Source: Paragonimus westermani (lineage: Eukaryota; Platyhelminthes; Trematoda; Plagiorchiida; Troglotrematidae). From it: a DNA stretch of 64,000 nucleotides. Positions 47,490 to 57,972 of this stretch are shown here, piece by piece (within the stretch, counting starts at the first letter, position 1; each line of letters opens with the position of its first letter). Under the pieces are notes generated by a model, which was not told the DNA's origin, made no database searches, and saw only the letters and a list, made by a program, of their open reading frames with translations. A program made the translations under genes and the position numbers. The stretch lies in assembly GCA_008508345.1 (NCBI GenBank), contig QNGE01003083.1:14611-78610 (forward strand), written 5' to 3'.

Positions 47490-49400
47490 ATGAAACTGTC
47501 AACCGAAGCGAACACCAGTCGGGCCCGTATTTTAGATGGACGCCAAAATACTAACAATAAAGAAGACAATGTAGACAGTTTGCGCTACAAAACTATGCCC
47601 ATGGGTGATGGTCCAACAAGTTCGAACTACAACGCCCCACCTCTCGATTCCGTTAGTTGTTGTGGCGATGTATCCAGGCGTCCACCCAAAATGATTGATA
47701 TCCTAAGCGACGTAGAAAAAGAGTCGGTCAGTACTTCTCGATCAGGGATTTCAAGTGTAACACCCAGGCAACGGATAACAGAAAGTTTAAAGCTCCCTGA
47801 TAACCAAACTTCATCTCCGAAGTCGTTACGAATTAAACCAAACACCATCTCCGAAAGTAACAAGCACAGCTCCACAACGGGTACCAGTTCAAACAGCAAC
47901 AAGCCTTCTGGTATTGCAGGTCGTGAAAAACTGCTTGAATGGCTACGTACAAGCCAAGCGAAACGAGATGAAAATAACCGTCAAGTCTTTACTCGGTGGA
48001 TCGACCGAATAGATAGCATGAATCATCAAGAAAATACAACGATTAACTCGACTCCTAGTGCAGTTACAGCTAGTGGAAATTCAGATGCGTTAGATTATCC
48101 GAGTGTGAATTTCTACACCACACCCCAAACGCCTCCTGGGCTTCTGGCAACACCGACTTTCTACATTCGGAACGCAATGGGTTTAATGACCACGTCCAAT
48201 GTGCGAACCAACCAAAATCTGTCGAAACTTGCTTCTTTTATACCAGCTTCATATAATATTGAAGGTACTCCATTTGGAATCGGCCCATTCATGTCTAACA
48301 TAACTCCACACGTACTAACTGTGTTTTCACCACCTAATTCGGTGGGTACTTTACCGCCAGGATCGTATCATGCATCGTCTACTGATTCTTTGACTGACTC
48401 ATCGGAAAACCTTAAACCTGATTTTCTATCCCAGACAACAACAATTCACTCCAATTTTACAAACAGCAACGTAGAAAACCATTTGGATGAAACATCTAAT
48501 TCTCTTCAAGCAGTCGCTGACAATCCCACCATCACACGACCAGTTTCGACCTCCTGCACCAGAATGACTAACGAGGATCAGAGTATGAATAGGTCTGTAG
48601 TCGTGCCAAGCATCAGCAGTTATATTTCACAAACATCAGCATTGAATAGCACAGCTGCGTCTCTGGTTAGCTACAATACACACGGTCTAACCGATGAACC
48701 ACCTCAACCTCATTATGTCACGATGCCTATGGTAAATAACCCACTATACACCCCAGTGTTTTATTACTACTGTTACCAAAACCAATTGAGTTTTGCACAA
48801 AACTTACTCCATCATTCCCCATTGAAACTGTTCGACCCTGGGCAACAGCTTGTTTATCTCGTTCCCACAGTAGGACCACATTCATCACTAACCGCTATGA
48901 GTCAACCAATGTACATTCCCGATAGCGGCATGTGTGTTCCTGCGTATCAACCCATCCCAGATCAGTCCAATTACGATCTCACCAATCTAAACTCAGATTC
49001 GTCAATGTACCGAATGTTCGAAACTTCAAGCTATTCATCGACGATTTCAACCTTGCCTGCTTACTCTGAGAATATAGAAGGTGGAACAGAAACTTCTAGC
49101 TCTGATCCCATAAATGTTTTGTCAATGGAAAATGATGCTACCTTGAGAGTTAACCAAAAAAGCACTTCTGAACCGTTATCAACTGCACCACGGTGTTCAG
49201 TAAACACACTTGACTTTGATGTGAACCAGTGGTACACAATATTACAGGATATCGGCTGTTCATCGAGCTTATCGGACTCATCCTCAATACCCACCAGCGT
49301 TGAGGTCAACAATTCAAATTTAAGTCAGACACATATTGGCAATTCGCATTTCACTGAAACGGCAGTTGTTACTGACGAAAGGCAGACCGGAAAAGTATGA
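47490..49400 (+). CDS. Uncharacterised intronless ORF, 636 codons, Ser/Thr/Asn-rich
   Basis: This is the longest uninterrupted frame in the window. The first ATG, with A at -3, is at 47490; the frame is open back to a stop at 47433-47435, and TGA is at 49398-49400. The protein is Ser/Thr/Asn/Pro-rich and looks disordered, with one charged helical patch at residues about 145-177 (EKLLEWLRTSQAKRDENNRQ) and a Tyr-rich hydrophobic patch at about 406-430 (NNPLYTPVFYYYCYQNQ). There is no signal peptide, zinc finger, kinase or retroelement motif. AATAAA lies 341 bases past the stop. I do not recognise the family. It could be a single-exon gene or one large exon; the splice context was not resolved. 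Confidence 0.65.
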   Translation: MKLSTEANTSRARILDGRQNTNNKEDNVDSLRYKTMPMGDGPTSSNYNAPPLDSVSCCGDVSRRPPKMIDILSDVEKESVSTSRSGISSVTPRQRITESLKLPDNQTSSPKSLRIKPNTISESNKHSSTTGTSSNSNKPSGIAGREKLLEWLRTSQAKRDENNRQVFTRWIDRIDSMNHQENTTINSTPSAVTASGNSDALDYPSVNFYTTPQTPPGLLATPTFYIRNAMGLMTTSNVRTNQNLSKLASFIPASYNIEGTPFGIGPFMSNITPHVLTVFSPPNSVGTLPPGSYHASSTDSLTDSSENLKPDFLSQTTTIHSNFTNSNVENHLDETSNSLQAVADNPTITRPVSTSCTRMTNEDQSMNRSVVVPSISSYISQTSALNSTAASLVSYNTHGLTDEPPQPHYVTMPMVNNPLYTPVFYYYCYQNQLSFAQNLLHHSPLKLFDPGQQLVYLVPTVGPHSSLTAMSQPMYIPDSGMCVPAYQPIPDQSNYDLTNLNSDSSMYRMFETSSYSSTISTLPAYSENIEGGTETSSSDPINVLSMENDATLRVNQKSTSEPLSTAPRCSVNTLDFDVNQWYTILQDIGCSSSLSDSSSIPTSVEVNNSNLSQTHIGNSHFTETAVVTDERQTGKV

Positions 49401-49740
49401 AATTAGTGTATCACAATCAGCAACATGCCCAATGTTACAGGTTGGCCTGGCTGTATTGATCTACGTAGCATTACCACGACGACCGTAGTGTGTTAACTGA
49501 CCATGGGTTCAGAATCAGTCGGTTAAATGAATTTTTGATCTACTGTTGTACCGTACCGACGTACTACCTGTTGCTACCCTACGCAAATGACCTCAAAAGT
49601 TTGGACCGTAGCGGCAATGAAAATGAATCCAATGTTGCTTGATTAACAGATCATCATCTACCGTAGTCGTGTTAACATCTGATGTACACGAAATATATAA
49701 TCATCCAAAAGATGAAAGATAAGTCTTCACAGATTTAATG

Positions 49741-49746
49741 AATAAA
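49741..49746 (+). terminator. Possible polyadenylation signal of the 636-codon ORF
   Basis: AATAAA, 341 bases after the stop codon, in an AT-rich stretch. Position and sequence only. Confidence 0.4.
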
Positions 49747-50800
49747 TTCATAATATTATGCATTTCCGTTTAGCAATCAGTTCTCGGGCCCAGTGAATGG
49801 CGTTTTCGGATATCCTGTCTTTGTGCTAGGGGAGGTCATTTCTTCGTCCCTAATGTCCAGAATCCTTAACACTGTGGTAACCAGAATCATAGCCAAATCA
49901 TACGAGCAACCCAATGGTACGTTACTGGAGGGAGCTAGGATGATGTGCTTCTCGTATTGCTCGAATTCTGGGAATTAGGAGAATTAACCTATCTGACTTC
50001 ACACTAATGATGGATACAAACAGACTACCAAAACCCAAATAGAAGCATTCGCGGTAACCGGGTTTTGAAGCAACAACCTTGCAGTCAGTAAGGAATTTAA
50101 TTTGAATGCTGCACCGTAAACACTGACAGTTATAAGTAAACGTTCAGCCAGTTGCCTCCGTAAGTTCACAGCCAGTTTGAGATCTGAATCCCGTGTGGGG
50201 AAGTCTTCAAAAACCAGTTTGTGTCTGTTTGAGGTGGTTTGTTTCACCAATAGACTTAGATATCGAAGATCTTCGGGTTTCTTCCGCGTTTATCTTGTTA
50301 GCCTTTTCAATAGAGGTCGGATTCGACGGAATTTGACTGATTGTTTTTATTCCGATTACCTGTTGAAGTATCCCCTATACCCAGCTGTATCAAGCCACCG
50401 CCCATTAACATCGTTAGACATATGAACATACCCAGTTCAAGGCTGACGGGCAGCTTAATCGAACAGACCTCTCGTTCATTCATTTATATTGATAAATCAG
50501 ATGTTTCTCTTCACCCACAGGCCATAACTTGTCACCTCATGAGAGATGGCACCTATTGAAGTCTAGTGAAGTGAACGTAGTGACTGTTTGCCACAATGAA
50601 GATCAGTCCGTATTCCACCTGGAATACCATTGAAACAAGGTAATACCAACTACCTGAAGGATCATGAATGGGAGTCACCCTACACTTACATGCTACTCCG
50701 TTACTACCGCGCTAAGCACAATCACGTTGGTGTTGAATGATGGAATTACCTTCGTAAGTAACAGGTTTCATCCCCGTCTCCTGTGTGCCTTCAAGCAGGG
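49747..50800. other. Unassigned spacer DNA
   Basis: No coding or repeat family recognised. Confidence 0.4.
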
Positions 50801-50979
50801 AATTAGTATGGGAACATAGTTAGGTCGTTTCTCGACGAATGCCGATGCTACGCGGGCGAGGATGATGACAGTAAAAGTGACGAGGAAAGTTATAAGGATG
50901 ATGCCTTAAAGCATGGTTTAGTCAAGACCCTATTCCATAAGTCCAGGCGTACTTTCACCCCCTAATAAGCTGCATACAA

Positions 50980-51301
50980 AGGAAGATATGCTGATAAAAA
51001 AACGTTCCTGGCAAATGGACATCCTGAAAAATTCCTACAGTCTCATAGGCTGATGGACGAGTATAATGTGCCAGCTCAAACTGCTAGAAAGAAGAATATA
51101 CTTACACTTCAGCGGTTCACGTGGGATCATTTGGAAAACGATATCAAGCACAAATTCAGGTTTTTCCTGTCCGGTAGGTATGCGGCTTGGTTCAAACCAC
51201 CAAAGGACGCGTTCTTCAAATTCGCAGACGCAGTCTTTCTAACTATTCTGTCCCCCACGTTATCTGCTAGTTCACTTGCAGTTGCATTGACGCTTGCATA
51301 G
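50980..51301 (+). mobile_element. Possible Penelope-like element, linker between RT and endonuclease
   Basis: The plus strand reads NGHPEKFLQSHRLMDEYNVP across a frame change and then KKNILTLQRFTWDHLENDIK, KHKFRFFLSGRYAAWFKPP. The layout (N-G-x-P-x-x-F, basic linker, L-x-x-F, then an I-K-x-x-x-x-x-x-L-x-x-x-Y-A-A helix) resembles the connector that precedes the GIY-YIG domain in Penelope-like proteins. No GIY-YIG motif follows on this strand. The match is by pattern only and it could be another protein fragment. Confidence 0.35.
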
Positions 51302-51639
51302 ATAGAACAGATAGACAAATATCACAGCCAGTAGCAGAGCACGCCCCGAAACGATCAAAACGATTGATGATATAACAATCTCAAATCAGTGAATCCGTTG
51401 CTCAAAATCCTGCATCATTCATTGTTAAACACCTCATGACAACAGGTGACCAAATTGACCCACTTAGCTTATTCAAAATAATGTTGCACATTCATAATCC
51501 GGAACCACTGGTCTTTAACGGAGCTATGTTGACCAGAGCTCGTCGGCTAGCACTATGTGCATAAAATTGGTTGAAACGACCTATCGGGTTGCTGTGGTGT
51601 TCATGACATAATACTTAGTGTGAATGGGTGCGTTTCCAT

Positions 51640-51790
51640 AACTTGTCTATTTCTAATTGTCTGCCGTATACAAACTGCATGTTTCATGCTTACGACTGAT
51701 AAGAATAAACGAAATGCTGATGTATCGCAACATCTTTGTTTCTGCACTGAAGTAGTTGTTTGAGGGAACACAGCCTTTCAAATGATGACG
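51640..51790 (-). mobile_element. Penelope-like element fragment, decayed
   Basis: At the DNA level this matches 16180-16325 in the same orientation: AACTGCATGTTT, ACGACTGATAAGAATAAACG, ATGTATCGCAACAT and GAGGGAACACAG all have counterparts. It therefore covers the connector and the start of the GIY-YIG domain on the minus strand. A GAT-rich degenerate simple repeat follows at 51785-51890. Confidence 0.65.
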
Positions 51791-51897
51791 GTGTTGATAA
51801 CGATGCTCATGATGACGTTGATGGATATGTTGCGCATCAACATGATTGTGGCAGTGGTGATGAAGGTAATGATATCAACGATGAAAGTGACATATCC

Positions 51898-52885
51898 AAG
51901 TTGAACATCACTCACATGTGATCGCAGACTTCGCATTCAGATAGACTTTCCAGCCAGCCTCTTTCGAAAAGAAGCACTAGACTCGAGTTTCGCTCTCATT
52001 AGAGCTCGTCAGTAGTGCATATCCTTGCCACGGCCGGGATTTGAACTCCGGACATTCCAATCATGAGGCAACCGTGTTAACCACTGCGCCATTGACCTCA
52101 CATTAGGCACGACCGAATCATCAAATCTGAACGCTCAACCACTCTCGCTTGTGAGCAATGATCAGGTTGCCCGATCGTCTCGAGAGGAGACACAGTTACT
52201 GCCTGTTAACTCCAATCGATAACCCCGCGATTAGGACTTCCGAGACAGGTCGAGATCACAGAACTCATTAAACCTGCAAGGCGATATTTTAGATTACTGA
52301 TGAGTAGTCGGGGATTTGGTTTATTTTCAAGTTGACCATCACTCACATTTGATCGCAGCGTTCGCATTCAGATAGACTTTCCAGCCAGCCTCTTTCGAAA
52401 AGAAGCACTAGACTCGAGTTTCGCTCTCATTAGAGCTCGTCAGTAGTGCATATCCTTGCCACGGCCGGGATTTGAACTCCGGACATTCCAATCATGAGGC
52501 AACCGTGTTAACCACTGCGCCATTGACCTCACATTAGGCACGACCGAATCATCAAATCTGAACGCTCAACCACTCTCGCTTGTGAGCAATGATCAGGTTG
52601 CCCGATCGTCTCGAGAGGAGACACAGTTACTGCCTGTTAACTCCAATCGATAACCCCGCGATTAGGACTTCCGAGACAGGTCGAGATCACAGAACTCATT
52701 AAACCTGCAAGGCGATATTTTAGATTACTGATGAGTAGTCGGGGATTTGGTTTATTTTCAAGTTGACCATCACTCACATTTGATCGCAGCGTTCGCATTC
52801 AGATAGACTTTCCAGCCAGCCTCTTTCGAAAAGAAGCACTAGACTCGAGTTTCGCTCTCATTAGAGCTCGTTAGTAGTGCATATT
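51898..52885 (-). repeat. Tandem array of a 431-bp tRNA-derived SINE, about 2.3 units
   Basis: Units start at 51898, 52329 and 52760 (period 431); the third stops near 52885. On the minus strand each full unit has an A box TGGCGCAGTGG (52081-52091 and 52512-52522) and a B box GTTCAAATC (52038-52046 and 52469-52477), both matching the Pol III internal-promoter consensus, in a tRNA-like segment of about 70 bases. The first two units look almost identical except at the start of unit 1. Older relatives lie at 2310-2760 and 7265-7516. Confidence 0.9.
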
Positions 52886-54565
52886 CTCGTCACATTGATG
52901 GAAATAATCCTTGGGATAAGGTAACTCATAGTGACATAAATGGGAAGGGGATGAAAACGTTAACAGCCTCATTGATTGTAATTTGTTACTGGCGGTACAC
53001 AGGATTTTGATTGAATTCGGCCCTCTATACTAATTGATACAGCTGTTTTGGCCGGTTTATAGACGTGGACAGTACGTTAATGTAAGTGAATCAAGGAATA
53101 CTTGAATAACGATACTAGCATTCGGGTATATGAGCAGCAAACACTGAAACACAGTGAAGCAATTTAGAGTCCGATATATATATCTTCAGCGACTTGCAGA
53201 AATTGACTACGACGATTGTTTGAAAACTTGGACTACACATTGACTCTCACATGCCAATCAAGTTGAAGTTGAAAACTACCAATTTAGCTGTGGCCACAGA
53301 GTTGCATAATTTGTTCCAGCGTGAACACATTTTAACTGTGAAGCAATTTTGTCTAAACGGTAACTTGCTCATTGCATTATTCAGTCTCATTGTATAACCC
53401 GGTTTTGTTTATTGGAGGTAGGTATGCCGGTGGAAGGCTTAGTGAGTGGCGCACCTTACTGATCGTAATTAGGTCTCCACTAGGATGTCTGTACTGCACT
53501 GTTCCTCTTGATAGAGGATTCTACTGATGGGCAGACTCTAAAAGATTTCATTAAGTACACCATTTGCTTTGAAGCAATGATTGCAGCAGGTACATCTGTT
53601 CCCAGATGTGCGAGAATTATGGAAACCCACATGCTGAGAAAGAATTTAAGGATGAAAGGCCCAAGAACTTTCCTAGGAGATGCGAACTCATTTCCACACT
53701 GACAGACTAGACTGTAACATTTCCAGACCATTTAAATTGCTACTAATTGTTACATGCAGTAATCCAGCGGACGTCCAGAATTTCAGATTTTTGGAGATCC
53801 ACTGTATGGTGAGTGAAAGAGCAGCAGCGCTATAGGGGTAATGTAGTAAGGACGAAGGATCACGGTTGGCGGCATCCGATTCGGACTAGCCTATCACAGT
53901 GACAAAAGCCAAAGGACACCTGCGCTTAGCCATCACTGCAATTGGCTTGCGCTGCACCAATTGCAGTTTCACCAACACACCACATCTCCAGTGTGAACCC
54001 GAAGGAATAAGACTGGGAGGTGTGCCAGTGGGGCCTTTCTGTCCAGCCGGCAAATGCTGGTTACCCACTTGATTCGCTAATAAGGGAAGGAAACCCCTAT
54101 CTCTAGAAAACTAAACAGAGAGAGGCTGCAATGACGAGATCTACACCGAGAAGAAAGATTTTTGAAGTGTAACACAAGAAGCGTTGCAGTGTAGGAGTGC
54201 AGCTTAGTGCAACCTAAAGAAGATAGGGATTAAAAGCAAAGTTCTCATTGGACTATGAAAAGCCAGGCAGACCATTCATCATACATTACATCAACAAAGC
54301 CGGAGAAAAGAATGGGTAGAAGACCACAGACACTCAAGTTTCTGAAAAGAAGGTCGGATTAATTGTCAGTGACCAAGATGTTGGCCGATGCAGTCATTAA
54401 CAGAAGTAGAATAAATATACTGATATGACCTACCTGAGCCTAAAGTACTCGCCGCCTTTTCGCCGACGGGGTACTATGAGTACGTTGGTGACCTACTAGC
54501 CCCAAACGGCCAACGAATTCGCGGTGGCGCACATCGCAACGTCATACAGTCACGTCACCGCGACC
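52886..54565. other. Unassigned spacer DNA next to the right inverted-repeat arm
   Basis: No gene recognised. Opposed short frames at 53480-53731 share one locus but match no family known to me. Confidence 0.4.
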
Positions 54566-55071
54566 TATGGAGGACCACGAGGACGTGGCGGAGACGGTCG
54601 GGGCCAAGTCAATCGGGCGAAGCCGGCGACCCTGTGGATGCTGCTCAATGGCAGGGCGAAGGCGGTGGTCGATTCGGTGAGAAGGGATCTTGCGAAGCTG
54701 AGTGGGCCACCCCGAAGTAGGCGGTGGGCGCCGGGTTCGTTAGCCCCGCCGACTACCAGAAGACAAATTCTTATCTGTGCCCTGCCACTACGAGCAGCGT
54801 TGTCAAGACCCTTGCCACATTCGGACCAGGACTCAGAACAATGCATGCTGACAGATCAGTTCTTGGAGGGAATGCCACCAACGGCCCGGGATCGGCTAGT
54901 GTTGCTCTCATCGCACATCCGATGATGCTGCGACAGTTGACTGATACAGCTCGACGATTTCTGACGGAAAATTCCCCGACGGTCAACGAGTTGAGCGCAT
55001 GCGAACCAAGTGAACTGAATGACCCTCGAAGCACAGTGGGTAATTTGACTCAGGAAGTGGTGGCCTTGTAG
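54566..55071 (+). pseudogene. Ty3/gypsy gag remnant, right arm
   Basis: The frame 54524-54925 contains VDSVRRDLAKLSGPPRSRRW and EQCMLTDQFLEGMPPTARDR, typical of Ty3/gypsy gag. It then passes into a second frame (54724-55071) with MLRQLTDTARRFLTENSP. A frameshift therefore splits gag, and the internal replacement at 54606-54644 removes its earlier part. Inactive. Confidence 0.7.
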
Positions 55072-55098
55072 GTGAGGGAGAAAGATGACCGTAGCGAC

Positions 55099-55430
55099 GT
55101 CTGCTATAGATGCGGAAGACGTGGACATTGGCGAAGATTTCACCTACTCGACAATAAAAGTCGTGCTCAAATAAACATTTCACCGATTGTTTTTGTCTGG
55201 GAAAGGAGATCCGGTAACAGGGGCAGTTGATGAGACGGCAGGTCAAGCTAGGATGGAAATCAATGTTTGACTGACACTGGGGCCGCGACTTCTTTGGTTG
55301 GGCCAGGACCAGGGTAGACCGTTCAGCCGTGTGCGATAGTCGTTCGACCAGTTGGTGGGTTTACCCTCAAAGTTAATGGTCTGGCAGAATATGGTGTCCG
55401 AATCGATGGTCACGTAGTCAAACAAATCTT
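55099..55430 (+). pseudogene. Ty3/gypsy nucleocapsid knuckle and protease remnant
   Basis: CYRCGRRGHWRRFH at 55102-55143 is a CCHC knuckle whose last Cys is His. LTDTGAATSLVG with the aspartic-protease DTGA at 55273-55284 follows; a stop codon comes a few residues later. The downstream protease body is partly readable (GFTLKVNGLAEYGVRIDGH). It is dead in both arms with the same lesions. Confidence 0.75.
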
Positions 55431-55634
55431 CATCATTTCCCCCGACGCACGACAGACCATACCAGGAGCGCAGTTTCTTGACCGTGCTGAGGCCATGAAT
55501 GACTTGAAGTGTGATGAACTCGTAACGAAGTGTGGGATGGTTTCATTAACGAGAAACTGCGAACCCCAACTCGGACTAATTGGAGCGAACGCATCCAGAG
55601 AAATACCAACTTGTAACAGTCGGTTGCTAATGAA

Positions 55635-56460
55635 GTGATACGCAAATTTCAGGAATTGTTCACTACGGATCAGGACCCGCATGGCTATTGTGACTGGGTT
55701 GAACACGAAGTCTCCATCGAGCCAATCCAACTTCGGCAATTCAGCCACAGAAGAACTCCATTACAATTGCAGCCGGAAATAGAACGACAGGTGAGGGACA
55801 TGCCGAATACAGAACTCATCGAGGAGGCCGATGACCCGTTCAATTATCCCGTCTTGTTGGCGAGGAAGCCCACTGGCAAATTTCGATTCTGTGTTGACCT
55901 CAGGTGGCCCAACGAGATAACAGTCAAGAAAGTCGTAGCAGCCCAAGCAGTGGCAGAGATTTTCGATAAGCTACAGAGCACCACGCTATTTACAATGTTG
56001 GACTTGCTGTCCGGATATTCGCAGGTTACAGTCGAGCAATTCGACCGAGATAAACAGTCTTCACAGTGGGAGGAAAGCAATACTGTTTCGAACGTATGAT
56101 ATTTGGACTATAATGCGCCACTTTCACGCTCAGATGACTAATGCTGAAGGTGTTGGACGAATTGAACATGACTGTTGTCCATGGAGACGATATCGTCATC
56201 TACAACGCGAATGAAATGGGACACACAGGACAAATTTCAGCTGTGTTACACAAGATTGAATAGGCCGGCCTACGGATCAACAGTCCAGAGTCTCAACTGG
56301 CGAAACAAACGGTAGCACTACTCGATCACAAGATCGGTCAGGGTGGCGATCGGGGCCATTCCAGTGACAACATTGAAGAGGACGTTGCGACAGTTTCTCG
56401 GTCGCGTTGGTTCTACAGGCGCTTCACGAAAATCTTCCAAGCTTCCGCCTGGCTACTGAA
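55635..56460 (+). pseudogene. Ty3/gypsy reverse transcriptase remnant, right arm
   Basis: The frame 55635-56099 gives LQLQPEIERQVRDMP, KFRFCVDLRWPNE and TMLDLLSGYSQV, the first RT motifs including the catalytic Asp of LDL. The frame is then lost, and about 56158-56350 reads VVHGDDIVIYNANE (the usual YxDD is HGDD) and SAVLHKIE-stop-AGLRIN. The thumb motif FYRRF is near 56412. RNase H and integrase are absent, so pol is truncated. Confidence 0.85.
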
Positions 56461-57972
56461 TGGTAGTGGTGAGTAGGATGTTGCGATCGCTCGTCCTCAC
56501 GACACCATACTCTCAGTTAGTTGCGCACAAAAAACAGGCGCGACAGCTGTCTTCCTTAACCGTCTTGTCTCCTTTTCTAATAGACTGGAATCTATAGACC
56601 GTTTGTGTTTGGTGGCAAACGGGCAAGCACGTACCGCAGCTCGAATGGTCACCCGTGAATCAGAGGTCAGCCGTTTTGACTTTAGCAGATTTCGGTTCAA
56701 GTTGAGGCTTGGCACACACCTGTCAAAAGCCGGACACTTCTGTCACAGAATTCTCATCAAATGCTCTGCCAAATGAATGTACACAGTCAACGTTTATGAA
56801 AACGCAGATAGCACAAAAGTCACGATTGATAGGTGTGGTGCTGAATTCATGCGGTAGTGACCGTGAAGTAGAACGACACACAGAAGTTCGCCTCACCACT
56901 GGGATAAGGAATTCGAACAAGGCAACGAGATTCTTCATAACCGAAAAGCGGAGCTCAACAAACTGTGGGAAACGTGGTAAGAAAAACATATCCTGAAACT
57001 CTCCAGGCGTTGTGTTAATCCACCATGTCACAGAAAACCATAAACAGTGGCACACTGACGGACCACTTGATTATAACACTGAAGTACGATTGTAAGTTGT
57101 GTGACAAAGCGCCACCAAACACCTCCCCAGTTTCACACGCTACCATCCTTGGCTGAAGGTTCCAGTAACTTGACGTCCTATCGCATTCTTAAACATGAGT
57201 GGCTGCATTGAATTTTGAACAGGCAAGCGTGGAATCTGAAGCTGGTTACAGGCGGACGGAGAAAATACACAGGGAAACGTTTTGAAAGGTATTTATGAAC
57301 TTGAAAACAGACGGATTAAATGCACTAGCGTTGTTAAAACCTGACGTTGGAGAACGTTATTAATTTTTCCCCATAAATATCACCACACAGCAAGACTTAA
57401 GACTCTGACCACCCTCGTATAACCATCAGAAGTGATGCCAGCGAACTTTCAAGGAGCAAAATGACAGAGCTGTGAGTACTAGGCTATACAACAATGTTCT
57501 CATGGATAAACCGAAAGGTTCAACAAAACATCATCACTCACAGTGACTGAAATTGGCAGCCATTTGCCTGGGCACGTCAATTGAAAGTCTGGTAAGACAC
57601 AACCACAAAACAACACGTGGTCATATCGGGTCTGATACAGTGGTAGAAAATGTAGAGGAAGCCTTGAATCTAAAGTGCTCCATCCGATCGGCGTTGTACA
57701 CTTTTGCCAGTTTAATTCAGGTGCACGAAAAATGTGCGGGTTGGTGGCTACAAAATGTACCTAAGCCGAAGCTCAGATTAACATGCTAGATTGTTCTAAG
57801 TTGTACAATACACTGTTGTCAGAGCTCACCTATGAGTGAAGCACTACATGAAGTTTGGTTTTCGAGGCGATTGTGGTTAGGCTATTGACTGATTGGCCTC
57901 AGACTAGGCATTCTCGAAGTATCATATCTAATCGTTCAGCTGCAATCGCCTGAGTGAAACTCAGTTTAGCCT
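56461..57972. repeat. Non-pol part of the inverted repeat, unidentified
   Basis: Present in both arms (mirror 41037-42548). Open frames of 78-110 codons exist on both strands but none shows integrase, RNase H or LTR features. This is either flanking host DNA copied with the element or an unknown older repeat. Confidence 0.5.

Larger units (their letters stand above)
54566..57972 (+). repeat. Large inverted repeat, right arm (dead Ty3/gypsy element plus flank)
   Basis: This is the reverse complement of 41036-44630 with coordinate sums of 99009. Near the inner end the arms differ: about 236 bp of gag DNA present in the left arm (44364-44605) is replaced here by about 40 unrelated bases (54606-54644). 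The outer boundary is near 57968-57982. Confidence 0.95.

Noticed and set aside
52027..52098. Functional tRNA genes
   Set aside because: A and B boxes are present but the acceptor arms do not pair convincingly and the segment continues into a conserved SINE body.
51898..52885. CRISPR-like or satellite array
   Set aside because: The unit is 431 bp with internal Pol III boxes and no unique spacers; it is a tandem SINE.
53480..53731. Overlapping opposed frames as a small gene
   Set aside because: Neither strand gives a known motif and the frames overlap almost fully, as expected by chance.
41036..57972. A single long retroelement with LTR-like inverted ends
   Set aside because: The arms are inverted, not direct, and each carries gag to RT in opposite directions, so they are not LTRs or terminal inverted repeats of one element.
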